NCBI GenBank assembly: GCA_030407005.1 | Contig: JAUDYN010000005.1 | Coordinates: 620,001-684,000 of the forward strand | Length of the DNA: 64,000 nt | Source: Desarmillaria ectypa | Taxonomy: Eukaryota; Basidiomycota; Agaricomycetes; Agaricales; Physalacriaceae | Direction: 5' to 3' | The notes under the pieces: generated by a model | The model's database searches: none | What the model was told of the DNA's origin: nothing | Seen by the model: only the letters and a program-made list of their open reading frames with translations | Position numbers and translations under genes: made by a program | Shown here: positions 35,083 to 44,502 of the stretch, in pieces | How the letters are laid out: every line of letters begins with the position of its first letter | Numbering within the stretch: the stretch's first letter is position 1

Positions 35083-36460
35083 ATGACCGAGTAAGTCTCG
35101 ACCCAACCGCGAGAAGATTGTGTATTTATTTATCTGTAGTCACCGTCATCTTAGCATCTGACTATGGTTGACTGAGTTAGATCACGATCATCCATGAAGA
35201 GAGATAGACAGTCTCATACGAGGAGTACCGCAAAAACTACTTTCTCTTCAGCAAAGGCGGTTAGTACGCAGACGAATCGGATAATAAATCTGTTATTAAA
35301 CCTCAGCGAGAATACACGAATACCGGTTCCCGGACCAAAGGTGCTAACGCACTGAACACCCTTCCAAAAACTGAACAAATGAGTCCCTTGACCTCCCCGT
35401 TTCGACACTGAATTTCCAGAGCTTGCTATGGAGGCCGGCATGGGAATGGTTGTTCCTTTCGAGTAAGCTATTCTTATCGAAGGGTCTGTTGGTCACAAGC
35501 ATGTGGCTTATCGTGCCGCCGACTTTTCAACCCGGCAACAGGGATATAGTAAGTATCCCCAGAAACCTCACATGGAGATAGAGAGAACAGTATATTTAGT
35601 AGCTGCTAGTAGTCAATAGATCTTCTGTTCTTGGGTACTCCAAAGGACTGAGGATCTGCCAGATTTTCGCCAATGAATGTGCGTTACTAATAGACCGCAG
35701 AAGCGCTGATCCGAGAACGATAGGTCACTGCACAAGTGAAGATGACCACCGCACGTTTGCGGTTCCTCTGCGAAGCTGTCAGTTGGAGCATCATTAGAAA
35801 TATTCATGCAAATCAGTCCTCGCAAAAAATGGATCCCAGGAAGGTCAAATTCCATATGAATGAGAAAGCTTCAGACCTTCAGGAAGATGAGAATCCGAGC
35901 AGTATGTCATCGGCTCGAGTGATCGTTATGTAGAAGTAAATCATCAGCAGGGTGCAAGGGCACCATTCATCATTTATGCCACTGGGAGGAAGAAAAAAAA
36001 GCGGACTGGAGTACGCGGCCCGAAATTAAACACAGCCACAAATCTGCACTTGCTTCTTGAATCTTTGGCTCCTCGTACTCCTTCGTATCAGTGAATGCCT
36101 TGGCGATTACTCTCCATCCCCAGTACAAATAACGCCATCCTGGCGGATTCTCAGCACTAACTGCGGTTAAGAAATCCCGTGAAAGTGCTACACTATCATG
36201 GAACACAATTCATCAATAGGTCTGACTCATTGGCTGTACTGGACGCTGGCATAGCGCTTGATACAATCCATATTTAACCTCTCGGTGATTAGAGTAGTCT
36301 GCTCTTCGATATCTTGACTGAATACGTTGAGAATCCTCCGAAGACTGATGCATTGATGCTCGGGTAAATTTCTCCCAGTACATGTTCCGAGCAAATCTGT
36401 AGTTCTCAGGGTATCCATATTTAAACCCGCCCTTCTCTCGGTCTTACTCATCTCTGAGAA
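35083..36460. other. Unassigned region upstream of the seven-TM gene
   Basis: No ORF with a recognisable product; the short ORFs on both strands (for example 35613-35855 minus, 35736-35933 plus) lack motifs. It presumably contains the promoter of the gene starting at 36461. Confidence 0.35.
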
Positions 36461-38021
36461 ATGGCACTCTCTGTCCCAGATGCGGCTTTTATTGCTCTGG
36501 CCGCTGAGATTTTATTATATGGTGCGTCGTCTCACTATACTCCGTCGCAAGACATTTCACAAACCAATTCTTATGATCAGGGATGTACACGTGCCTCTTT
36601 GCGGGGTCATCGTATCTCTTAATGTGAGCTTCCTCGAGGAGAACGTACTCGATGCTAACCGATCTTTTTCTCATGTTAGATTCAAACGAAAGAAATCCAA
36701 GGTTATCGTATCCATGATAATCTTGAACATCATCATGTGGTCCGTTTCGACTGCTCATGCTGCCGTGAGCTTCGACGAGAAGTTTTTGGGATTCCTTCGG
36801 GAGAACGGGGCTCAAAACCCCTTGGTTTTCGAAAATAATGCCGCCCCGAGGGTATTAGCGCAGCTATCACTCGAATGCATAAATGTTCGTTCCTCTTTGA
36901 CTAGTGAACAGGAAGATAACACGTTGTATTGCAGTTCCTGTTTGGAGACGGAATCATTTTGTGGAGAGCGTGGGTGCTCTGGAAGTGCGACCGACGGATA
37001 CTTTGTATGTCCGTGATTCTGCTTCTAATCACACTTGGTAAGGGCCATGATCTATCTCTGGTGCCGTGTACCGACTTTCGTTGCCGAAAGGAATTGGCTG
37101 TGGTCTGGGCTATACATTATCACACCCTCCAGAGCCATTTTTTGACAGTGAATCTCGAAACCCAGCTGCTGTTATTTGGGGAGCCTGCGCCATGATTTCG
37201 ACGCTGGTATCAAATATCTGTGCTACGTCTCTCATCGCTTACCGTACCTGGTAGTTTGTCTCTCGTTTCTATCACTTGCCTACTTACTCCTTTCCAAGGA
37301 CCCACCACCGTTTGATTCGCTCCTTGACAGGCGAGTCCCTTGCGGCTCAGTTTTGCAAGCAGAATAGCATCCTGGCATTCTTGATTGAGTCGGGGATGTT
37401 ATACTGTTGCACATGGGTGCGTATCCATCTCAGCTTGCGTTCTTGCCGATGCTTCAACTACTGGAATCAATCAGTTTGCGGCAATCTTTGCTTTTGTATT
37501 TTCGAGCAATGGGATATACATCATGTTGGGTATGCTTGCCCAGCTTACAGTGAGAGCTGTCCGATTTTTCCTTTATCTCACAATCTCGAACCCTTTATCT
37601 CGCTATAGGCCATTTATCCTACTCTCATTATTACGCTGGTTTGCGCGAGAGCAACGCTTGACGTGGCCATAGAAACCTTTGAGCAAACATGGCGGTCCCA
37701 TCGATTTGCCGCAGCCAGTGGTCCGAGGCGTAGTCGGTCCATTCCGATGCATACGACTTCGCTGCGGGTGGGAATGGAGACTAGGACATATATATCCAAC
37801 AATGATATTGAGTATTTTGCCGTTAACGCATCGGCGCTGAAGGACGATAAAGATCAACCTGCTGGCATGTTACCAGGTGAGTCTATAAAAAGGCTATGAA
37901 GAATTTCTATTCATCCTTCGTAGGTCCTACTGGTATCAGAACATCCGAGACGAACTCGACAGCATCGTCGGTGAACGTTGATCTGGAAGAACCATGCTCT
38001 GGGTCCAGCGCACAGGCGTGA
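36461..38021 (+). CDS. Seven-TM membrane protein, 9 exons, intact
   Basis: Exons read by hand: 36461-36521, 36581-36623, 36680-36884, 36935-37037, 37091-37250, 37299-37416, 37475-37549, 37609-37876 and 37924-38021. All introns are 47-59 bp with GT...AG, giving 376 aa. ATG in GAGAAATGGCA. Hydrophobic segments: LAAEILLYGMYTCLFAG (TM1), VIVSMIILNIIMWSV (TM2), FLFGDGIILWRAWVLW (TM3), ILCMSVILLLIT (TM4), ACAMISTLVSNICATSLIAY (TM5), FLIESGMLYCCTWFAAIFAFV (TM6), and MLGMLAQLTAIYPTLIITLVC (TM7). The Ser/Thr-rich cytosolic-type tail has about 110 aa. The GDGI(I/V)LWRAW motif is typical of an uncharacterised Agaricomycete membrane-protein family; ligand and function unknown. Its paralogue at 50916-52431 has the same exon plan. 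Confidence 0.85.
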
Positions 38022-38861
38022 TTTTGATGGGAGTAGGAGAGCCTCCGGTATCATTGTTAAAAGAGACACCACATACATAACGCAGATCCATGATATCTGT
38101 TCAGAAGTCAAAGAAGAATTTAAACTTTCGCATCTGCATCCTGCAGTATATGCATGCACTGGTACCAGAGTTCAGTGAAAATGCATTTGCGACCATCATC
38201 TGTAGGAATTTCCGAGATGGTCTTCGAGAAATTCATCGCCATGTGCCAACAACACAACGCATACGGCATCGCCTGAAGTAGCCCGAGTGATATGGAGCTT
38301 TCGTCACGGTTAGTACCGCAGATGCTACTATGCGGAATACTAATCAGAATAGAATCACAGCCGAGCTTCGAACTCCGTTACCACCTGCTCTTCACATTGC
38401 CTCTCTACTGCAAATGACGATATGAGCGCAGTTTAAAATTACTTGGGTGAAATGGCGTTGATCAGTTTGCGGGGCCAACTCTTGACTGAAGTCTGCTCAC
38501 CAGAGTGTTCAACGTCATGTATTTATTGTTGTTGAATTACGATGATAAATGGTCGAATCCTGACCGCTGTATTAGTGGCTTCCAGATAAAGGAGAATTGG
38601 TGTACCAAGAGTTCATGATTAGGTGCTGTTCAGCTGATGCCAGTGTGCAAGAAGATAGAGGTGCCTTCGAGCTCGAGCACCGGCAAGGCGTATGAGAGGT
38701 ACAAGTTTCACTATCACGCATGAATCATATCATAGTGATGCTGCATTTCATCTTCGCTTGTTTGTGTCGTAGATACAAAAAATGGATGGTACATCAACAA
38801 ATCCTAAATATCACCGTGAGTACCGCAACAAGATAAGCGCATTACTAGAACTCACCAGCAC
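38022..38861. other. Intergenic region between convergent genes
   Basis: The seven-TM gene and the LETM1-like gene converge here. Nothing recognisable; short ORFs only. Confidence 0.5.
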
Positions 38862-39797
38862 TCACTGGTCTCTATCCTCGACCAGATTATAGAAGGCAGA
38901 AAAAGCGAGTGCCGCCTTGAGTCTTTGATCGTGACTCCCAGTTGCGACGTGATCAAGCCACCACCTAAGCAGCGGCGCAGCTTCCGCCTCGCTAACCAAG
39001 CACAATCCACGCTCATTCACTGCCTCGCGCACCTCGTCAGGACCTAACTCATCCAGGCCATCTTTCACCAGCCATGCATCATCCTCCTCGAGAAATTCCA
39101 TGTGGGACTCGATACCAAGTGGAGGAACTGGGATTGATTGGAATGCAGGTAGATCATACAAATGACAGATGGCGAGTCGACGGCTACGATGGAACCAAAA
39201 GTCGTCTTCGTTGTCAACTTTAAAACCCCTTGAATCATCTGCATCTGCATCTGCATCCCCATCCTCATCTGCGAAAGGCAGGATCTTGAGCCGCTCAAGA
39301 AGCTCGTGGGCCTTTCTTAGGTCCGGGAGAGCCTCCCTGACACTCTGGATATGCGCTTCACGCTGGCGCCGAAGTTGGCCTGGGAGGATAATTGTCGAAG
39401 GAAGAAATGAAGGCGGAAGCAGTACCACGAATGGGAGAATGACGGGGTCCAACAGTAGCACACAGAATGGCGCGATCTTGGACATATCCTTGCCCTGCAT
39501 CCTCAGCATGCGCCACTCCCTCCTCGTAGTGGGTGTCTTTGAAAGCTTGGCCCTTCTTCTGATTACTTCGAATATGCCAGTCGCGTAAAAGTATAAAAGC
39601 TGGAACGTAGACGTCGCAATCCAGTTGGCTAAAGTAGGCTTAGCTCCAAAATTTGGTAGAACACCGCGAGATTCGGCGTCATCAATGTCATCCTTTATAC
39701 GCCTAAAGATTGATGGCTTTTCTTGGGTAGACAGAGGACGATATCTGACGGTAAGATGCAGCCGTCGACGAGGTCGCACAACATGACGGATGATCAT
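38862..39797 (-). CDS. LETM1-like mitochondrial inner-membrane protein
   Basis: 311 aa, no intron needed. The N-terminus MIIRHVVRPRRRLHLTVRYR is rich in Arg and hydroxylated residues, as in a mitochondrial presequence. Residues 60-82 are hydrophobic. Residues 92-136 (REWRMLRMQGKDMSKIAPF, then a long hydrophobic helix with PVILPFVVLLPPSFLPST) match the start of the LETM1 ribosome-binding domain. An acidic Asp/Ala repeat at 177-188 comes from a GCATCT-type microsatellite. LETM1/Mdm38 proteins act in mitochondrial K+/H+ or Ca2+/H+ exchange and ribosome docking. This one is short, lacks the usual C-terminal coiled coils and EF hand, and is probably the LETM1-domain-containing minor type. Ends ...EDRDQ* . 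Confidence 0.7.
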   Translation of the reverse strand: MIIRHVVRPRRRLHLTVRYRPLSTQEKPSIFRRIKDDIDDAESRGVLPNFGAKPTLANWIATSTFQLLYFYATGIFEVIRRRAKLSKTPTTRREWRMLRMQGKDMSKIAPFCVLLLDPVILPFVVLLPPSFLPSTIILPGQLRRQREAHIQSVREALPDLRKAHELLERLKILPFADEDGDADADADDSRGFKVDNEDDFWFHRSRRLAICHLYDLPAFQSIPVPPLGIESHMEFLEEDDAWLVKDGLDELGPDEVREAVNERGLCLVSEAEAAPLLRWWLDHVATGSHDQRLKAALAFSAFYNLVEDRDQ

Positions 39798-40220
39798 GGC
39801 GACTAGCTATCACGCTGTCACAAGTGACTCGACTCGGAAGAATCGGAACGTACGGCTCATCCTATTGTCCAGATGCATAGGTGGCACTGAAAAAAAATTC
39901 CTTATACAGTTTCCATCCGGTCAGAAACTGAAATCTCCTTGAAAAAATCTGTTTTCCAACAGAAGGAAACGTGTCTAAAGAATCGTTTTCAGCTCTCTGA
40001 ACCATTTCCATCAAATTTTCTTTGGGCTGACATTATTAGAGGTCAGGAGTGTCATCCTAGCGATTTCTCCTTGATATTTGCTTGCCCTTTTCCCCCTAAT
40101 GGAGTCTATTGCTTTTGCGAAAGACTGGCAAAGGAAAGCGTAACTGTGCTTAGCGCTGATGGCGTAGGGACTCCCCTGGACTCGGAGGTGGTGAACAGGC
40201 GTGGCTTGTGTCCTTTATGC
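39798..40220. other. Upstream region of the LETM1-like gene
   Basis: Contains ATCACGCTGTCACAAGTGACT (39813-39833 area), a segment repeated at about 40300-40322 and about 49465-49486. No ORF of note. Confidence 0.4.
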
Positions 40221-40325
40221 GTTCTTGGGTGGATAGAGAACGACATCCGATAGTAAGCAGCAGTCATCTACGAGACCGCAAGACATGGCGAATCATCATA
40301 ATATCACGCTGTCACCCGTGACTTT
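40221..40325 (-). pseudogene. Truncated duplicate of the LETM1-like gene start
   Basis: The minus strand reads MMIRHVLRSRR* then ...SLSTQER, matching MIIRHVVRPRR...PLSTQEK of the gene at 39797 down. The 5' flank (ATCACGCTGTCACCCGTGACT) also matches the gene's upstream region. Similarity ends soon after the STQE segment. Confidence 0.55.
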
Positions 40326-41719
40326 AACAGCTCTCTCCCTACCTTGCCCTGCCCTGTCCCTTCTCCTGGGCACTTCTCCTGCCGCTTCTGCCTTCCATCT
40401 ATTATACAATAAAGTGAAAACTATCTCCCTTCAGGTTCTTGGTGATTGTCGAACTCAATACTGTTTACTTATGGCCAGTGCTGGCGATAGTGCTAGCATA
40501 GTAGCCGTAAATTGATTCTCTCGTCGTAACGCGATGGCGTGTGTACTCAAAATTTTCTGACGGCTATAGTACTCAATAAATTCGCATGGATATCTCTTTG
40601 AAACATAGGACTCGGCAAGTGCAGACAAAGGATACACCGAAGCCCGACTTCTAAGGCCTTTCTGGTTTCTAGTTGTATTTCTGATGCATTGAAATCAATC
40701 TTTTTTTGCCAATACAGCCCTGACCTTCGCTAAACTATACCTGTGAGAAAGCCCTCTCCTGGGGTTTAATCATGGGCTTCGTCGCTCGATCTTCAGTCAA
40801 TCTTCTGTTCCAGGATACTTAAGATACTATTTTCCTAGTGGCTTCACCGTGCGGCGTTCACTACGCCTCATCTGTGAGATGAATATAGATTGCTCTCACA
40901 CAGATCTAACACAACGGTTTCACGGCCTTTCGTTAACAACAGTGACGCGCCAGTCTCACGCTCCGTTTCAAATCTCAGGAATATCCAGAAATATAAAACG
41001 TTACGCCAGCAGTCAGCAAGGACTATACTCTTCCCCTTTTTATACTTTCGAAGTGAAGTTTTTTGATACGCTTTCATCTCTCTTTTGTAAAGTCGCAGGC
41101 TGCCATGGACAAGCATCGTATCTCGGACTATGGCAATATCCTCTTCTGTGCTTCTTTGTGCCTTGCCTCCACGTACAGATTCCAACATTCTTTCCGTTTA
41201 GAGCACTGGAGATGCTAACAAAACAGAGGTACCACCCTTCCCCCAGTCCAGATTGAAAGACATAATACAAGGCTCTAAGATGTATCCTCACTTTTGGCTA
41301 CTATTTGTAAGAGGGATGCGATCTCATCTCTGACTCAGACGTCGAGATAGTGCGAAATATCATTCAAGGTGACACTATTCCCGCCAGCCCTTTGCCACAG
41401 TATCGGTCTTACCGGGCACCGCATTAAATTGACCCTCGTTTCCTGCATCGACAATTGAAGTGTCGAAAAGCTCTGAAGAATCACTAGTAGTACGGACCAG
41501 GTATCTCCTACATATTAATGTAAACTCACCAAGCTGGCCATGGAAAATATATTTGGTAAAGCCTGCTGTATAATACTTCATTCTCAGCGTTAAGTGTCTA
41601 AGACAGAAGCACACAAATATGGCGCAGCACTGAATAGTAAAGTAGAATTTCCACGCCTGATAACACAAGTCACTGAGAATATCGAGTCCCGTCCGATCTC
41701 GCCTTGAAAGAACAGAAGT
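40326..41719. other. Unassigned gene-free region
   Basis: Normal CpG, several short ORFs on both strands, and none with a recognisable domain. The minus-strand ORF 41375-41668 (97 codons) continues the direction of the four-helix-like fragment at 41720-42010 but shows no motif. Confidence 0.4.
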
Positions 41720-42010
41720 CTAATTCGAAAAACCATCAAAGGATAGGACCACTTTGTTGGTACTGTTCCATGAAAATGCTGAAATCCCGACCGACTCAAG
41801 AATGATCAGGAGAAATGCGTCCACGTCCACCAGGCTTGCACAGCGAGTGACGATCCTTAGTGCTAGTTCCGTATTCTGCTGGACCTGAGATATCTGCTGC
41901 AAGATACGAGAAAAAACTTCAACAGCTACATCAAGGACCGGTATTGAAGCCGCGGTTGCAGCCACGGCATAGGCATGAGCGAGGCCTCTATCATGGATTA
42001 TGGTATCATT
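41720..42010 (-). pseudogene. Possible MLKL/HeLo-type four-helix-bundle remnant
   Basis: The minus-strand frame reads GLAHAYAVAATAASIPVLDV, AVEVFSRILQQISQVQQNTELALRIVTRCASLVDVDAFLLIILES and then a short tail to a stop at about 41720. The amphipathic pattern, with a small-residue first helix, (I)PVLDVA, a Q/N-rich middle and an L-x-x-R-C-x-x-L-V helix, resembles the N-terminal helical bundles found in basidiomycete NLR-like and kinase-like proteins. No effector part follows. Upstream minus-strand sequence (42090-42200) has a TATA-like CTATATAGC and a CT-rich stretch. Could be a chance ORF; low confidence. Confidence 0.3.
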
Positions 42011-42428
42011 TCTTTCACCTTAAGGATGTCGACAGTCATAATAGACAACTCGACGCCGTCTTCTTCGACCCGTCGCTTCACTCTACTTGTCCGCTTTATC
42101 CATTTCATATTCGCGACTGGGAGAACTATAGATGTCGCTGTGGAAGCTTGAACGTAGAAGAAAGAGGGTGAAGGGGAGGGGCACGCTTTGAGCGCTGCTA
42201 TATAGCCTCATGAAGCACTGCATCTGATTAGCGCTAGCTGCCACAGCTAACAGCTTAATTCCCACAACCAACACAAAAACTACCGAGACGAAGTAGTAGG
42301 GTGGTAAAATATCCCGTTGTAAGCTTCGACAACAAATGAAGACAATTGTCGTCCTTGACACTTTCGTTTTCGACCATCGGCGCAACTCTGTAATTGTCGG
42401 GCATGACAGTGACTCATTCTGACAGTAC

Positions 42429-43736
42429 TTAAACTTTTCGCAAGTCCAAGTTTTGCCACATACCAGCCGTCATCACACAAGAAGAGCTGAACATTAACTT
42501 TTGGAATTGATTTATCCAGTCGCGAAAGTTAAACACCCGTGCTCGGCTTGAGAGCAAATTCATTAGCATAAACTCAACGACCAGATAGTTGGTGCTCACC
42601 CGAACTGTCCTTCTCTTCAAAGCATTCATCCTAATAGACTTAGCCTCAGGATGCGTAGGATGAAGGCCCGCGTTGGACGCGCCGTCCGTGATGACTCTCG
42701 AAATCCACTTGTAATCCCGATGCTCCCCAGCAGGATCGGGAAGTATCGCTTCCACAAGCCCTACGGACACGCAATTCGTCGCTTGACACGCAGCAGTCAT
42801 CTTATCAAGTAGGCTTCCCCCAGTTTCCAAGGGAGTACCAGCCGAATACGCAGGAAGCGCATCAGTGAATCTGGATAACACTTCCACGGCAACGCTCCCG
42901 AGGAGAAGAGCGACGGAGAGAAGAAAACTGTTCGACGGGGATAGGATAACGACGACCTTTTGCACCCAGCCGAGGATTTTCAACGCTCCTTTACAGGAAG
43001 ATTCTAACAAGAATGCATCGTTTCTCGGAAGAGGCACGGCGGCATCCTCGAGATTGATGTACTCCGTGCCACAATCCTTCAGTTTATGCGTGACAACTAA
43101 GATATGATTGGTGGTCATGCCGGTATGCAAGGCATAAAATCTCGGTGTTCTGACGATCCTAGGAGGGAGGGTAGCCGGGTATGCCCATGCTACCACAGCC
43201 TCCAACCCCCTAACGAACAATCCAAGTAGGATAAGCCATCCCTCCCTCTCCTGCCCTCCCGCAAAACCGTACACTGCAAGTCCCAGCTGGACAGTAAGCG
43301 CTACCACTATGACCGCATGTTGCCACGAGAGGTGCGATGAGTAGCCAGCTTCCTCGAGATGCAATTGCGTTATTCCATTAGGATGCGAAGATGTGTACGT
43401 GTACAACGCGTGCATCCAAGATGCTTCGATTTCCCTGGTAGCTCCAGATAGCATATCCGTCAGCTTGAGGCGAGGGACATTCGTGCTATCTGCAGGTGCA
43501 TCCATGAGCGAATCGGTGTCCCAACCCATGCACAATGGCATGGGCAGATAAGGGCAAGCGGAACGGAGACGGGTAGCCAGTCCAGTCTTGTTTTGCGGAA
43601 TGACTTGCGCAGCAAGTTCGACGTAATTGGCCGTCGTGGAAGAATCTGTGTTAGGCATCCGGCTGGGGCTGTCAGACGAGCCTGTCAATGCTATTGCGGG
43701 CGTCGCAAGCAATAAGAGTCCATCCAAGGTGAACAT
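42429..43736 (-). CDS. Uncharacterised membrane protein, 435 aa
   Basis: A single open frame. The N-terminus MFTLDGLLLLATPAIALTGS looks like a signal peptide or first membrane helix. Later hydrophobic stretches are at about residues 140-159 (AVIVVALTVQLGLAVYGFAG), 165-186 (GWLILLGLFVRGLEAVVAWAY) and 262-287 (VILSPSNSFLLSVALLLGSVAVEVL). Between TM3 and TM4 is a conserved-looking segment RFYALHTGMTTNHILVVTHK, then EYINLEDAAVP. No known catalytic motif. It is divergently arranged with the HET-like gene at 44503 (766 bp between start codons), so shared regulation is possible. I do not recognise the family. Confidence 0.75.
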   Translation of the reverse strand: MFTLDGLLLLATPAIALTGSSDSPSRMPNTDSSTTANYVELAAQVIPQNKTGLATRLRSACPYLPMPLCMGWDTDSLMDAPADSTNVPRLKLTDMLSGATREIEASWMHALYTYTSSHPNGITQLHLEEAGYSSHLSWQHAVIVVALTVQLGLAVYGFAGGQEREGWLILLGLFVRGLEAVVAWAYPATLPPRIVRTPRFYALHTGMTTNHILVVTHKLKDCGTEYINLEDAAVPLPRNDAFLLESSCKGALKILGWVQKVVVILSPSNSFLLSVALLLGSVAVEVLSRFTDALPAYSAGTPLETGGSLLDKMTAACQATNCVSVGLVEAILPDPAGEHRDYKWISRVITDGASNAGLHPTHPEAKSIRMNALKRRTVRVSTNYLVVEFMLMNLLSSRARVFNFRDWINQFQKLMFSSSCVMTAGMWQNLDLRKV

Positions 43737-44502
43737 TCTTGGGTAGTGGAAATAAGTTGATAAGTGGTTGTCGAGAATATGAAACGGCCAACTCTAGGTG
43801 GCACTATTCACCGCTAACCTCGGTGTCAAAAGATGAAACAGTTGCTTCCGAGGACAAAGTAAGTATTGATAGGCGCCTTGAGAAAAACTAAGCGCCTACT
43901 GGCTTTATTGATATCCATCTTGGCCGAATGCGACTACGATGAACAAGGGGCAGCGTATCCAACTGAATGAGTAGTACGATTGAATAATACCGTGGTGGAA
44001 AGACGGTCGTGATGATTAACATCTGGAGGCTCTGCGAGGTGTAAATCCCGACATGATTCCCGTATAAGTGGATGATCATTGATCTGTTATGACAGGCGCT
44101 AGAATGGTTGTTAGGAAACAAAAAAAAAAGCATTGCCATGAATGTGTCCCTACAAGAGAAAAACTGCGGCAAATACAATTCTGACAGAGCATCAGTCAAA
44201 AGCAGGAACAGTTCCTGCATCTGTTCCTTAAAGCTTGACACCTGTTATGCTTCAATCCAAAACAGACGAATCACAGCCACCACCAACTACGAAATGTATT
44301 CCAGCGAAAACTAGTGTTAGGTATCAGAGCCGATTCGAATGCAAGGCGCCCTCGCAGAGAGTCGGTGAGTCCGGATTCGATGAAAGCGGGGGTTGTTAAG
44401 GGACCTGCGATTGAATTTCCTCATAAAAAACCGGGTATAAGAGCGCTTGGAATCGCCCACCGACAGTTACATACCCACGAAAGGTAGACCACCCATACCA
44501 CT
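43737..44502. promoter_or_regulatory. Shared divergent promoter region
   Basis: Gene-free interval between two head-to-head genes. Contains an A-tract (AACAAAAAAAAAA near 44119) and GGGTATAAGAGCG at 44433, a plausible TATA element about 65 bp upstream of the 44503 start codon. Nothing else recognised. Confidence 0.4.

Noticed and set aside
40285..41256. Several plus-strand ORFs up to 135 codons in the gene-free region
   Set aside because: No domain, no intron consistency and no similarity I recognise; minus-strand overlap ORFs are equally long.
44326..44353. GGTATCAGAGC and a nearby GATTCGAATGC word suggesting a PBS or tRNA gene
   Set aside because: No tRNA cloverleaf can be folded around it and no LTR ends here; the words are isolated.
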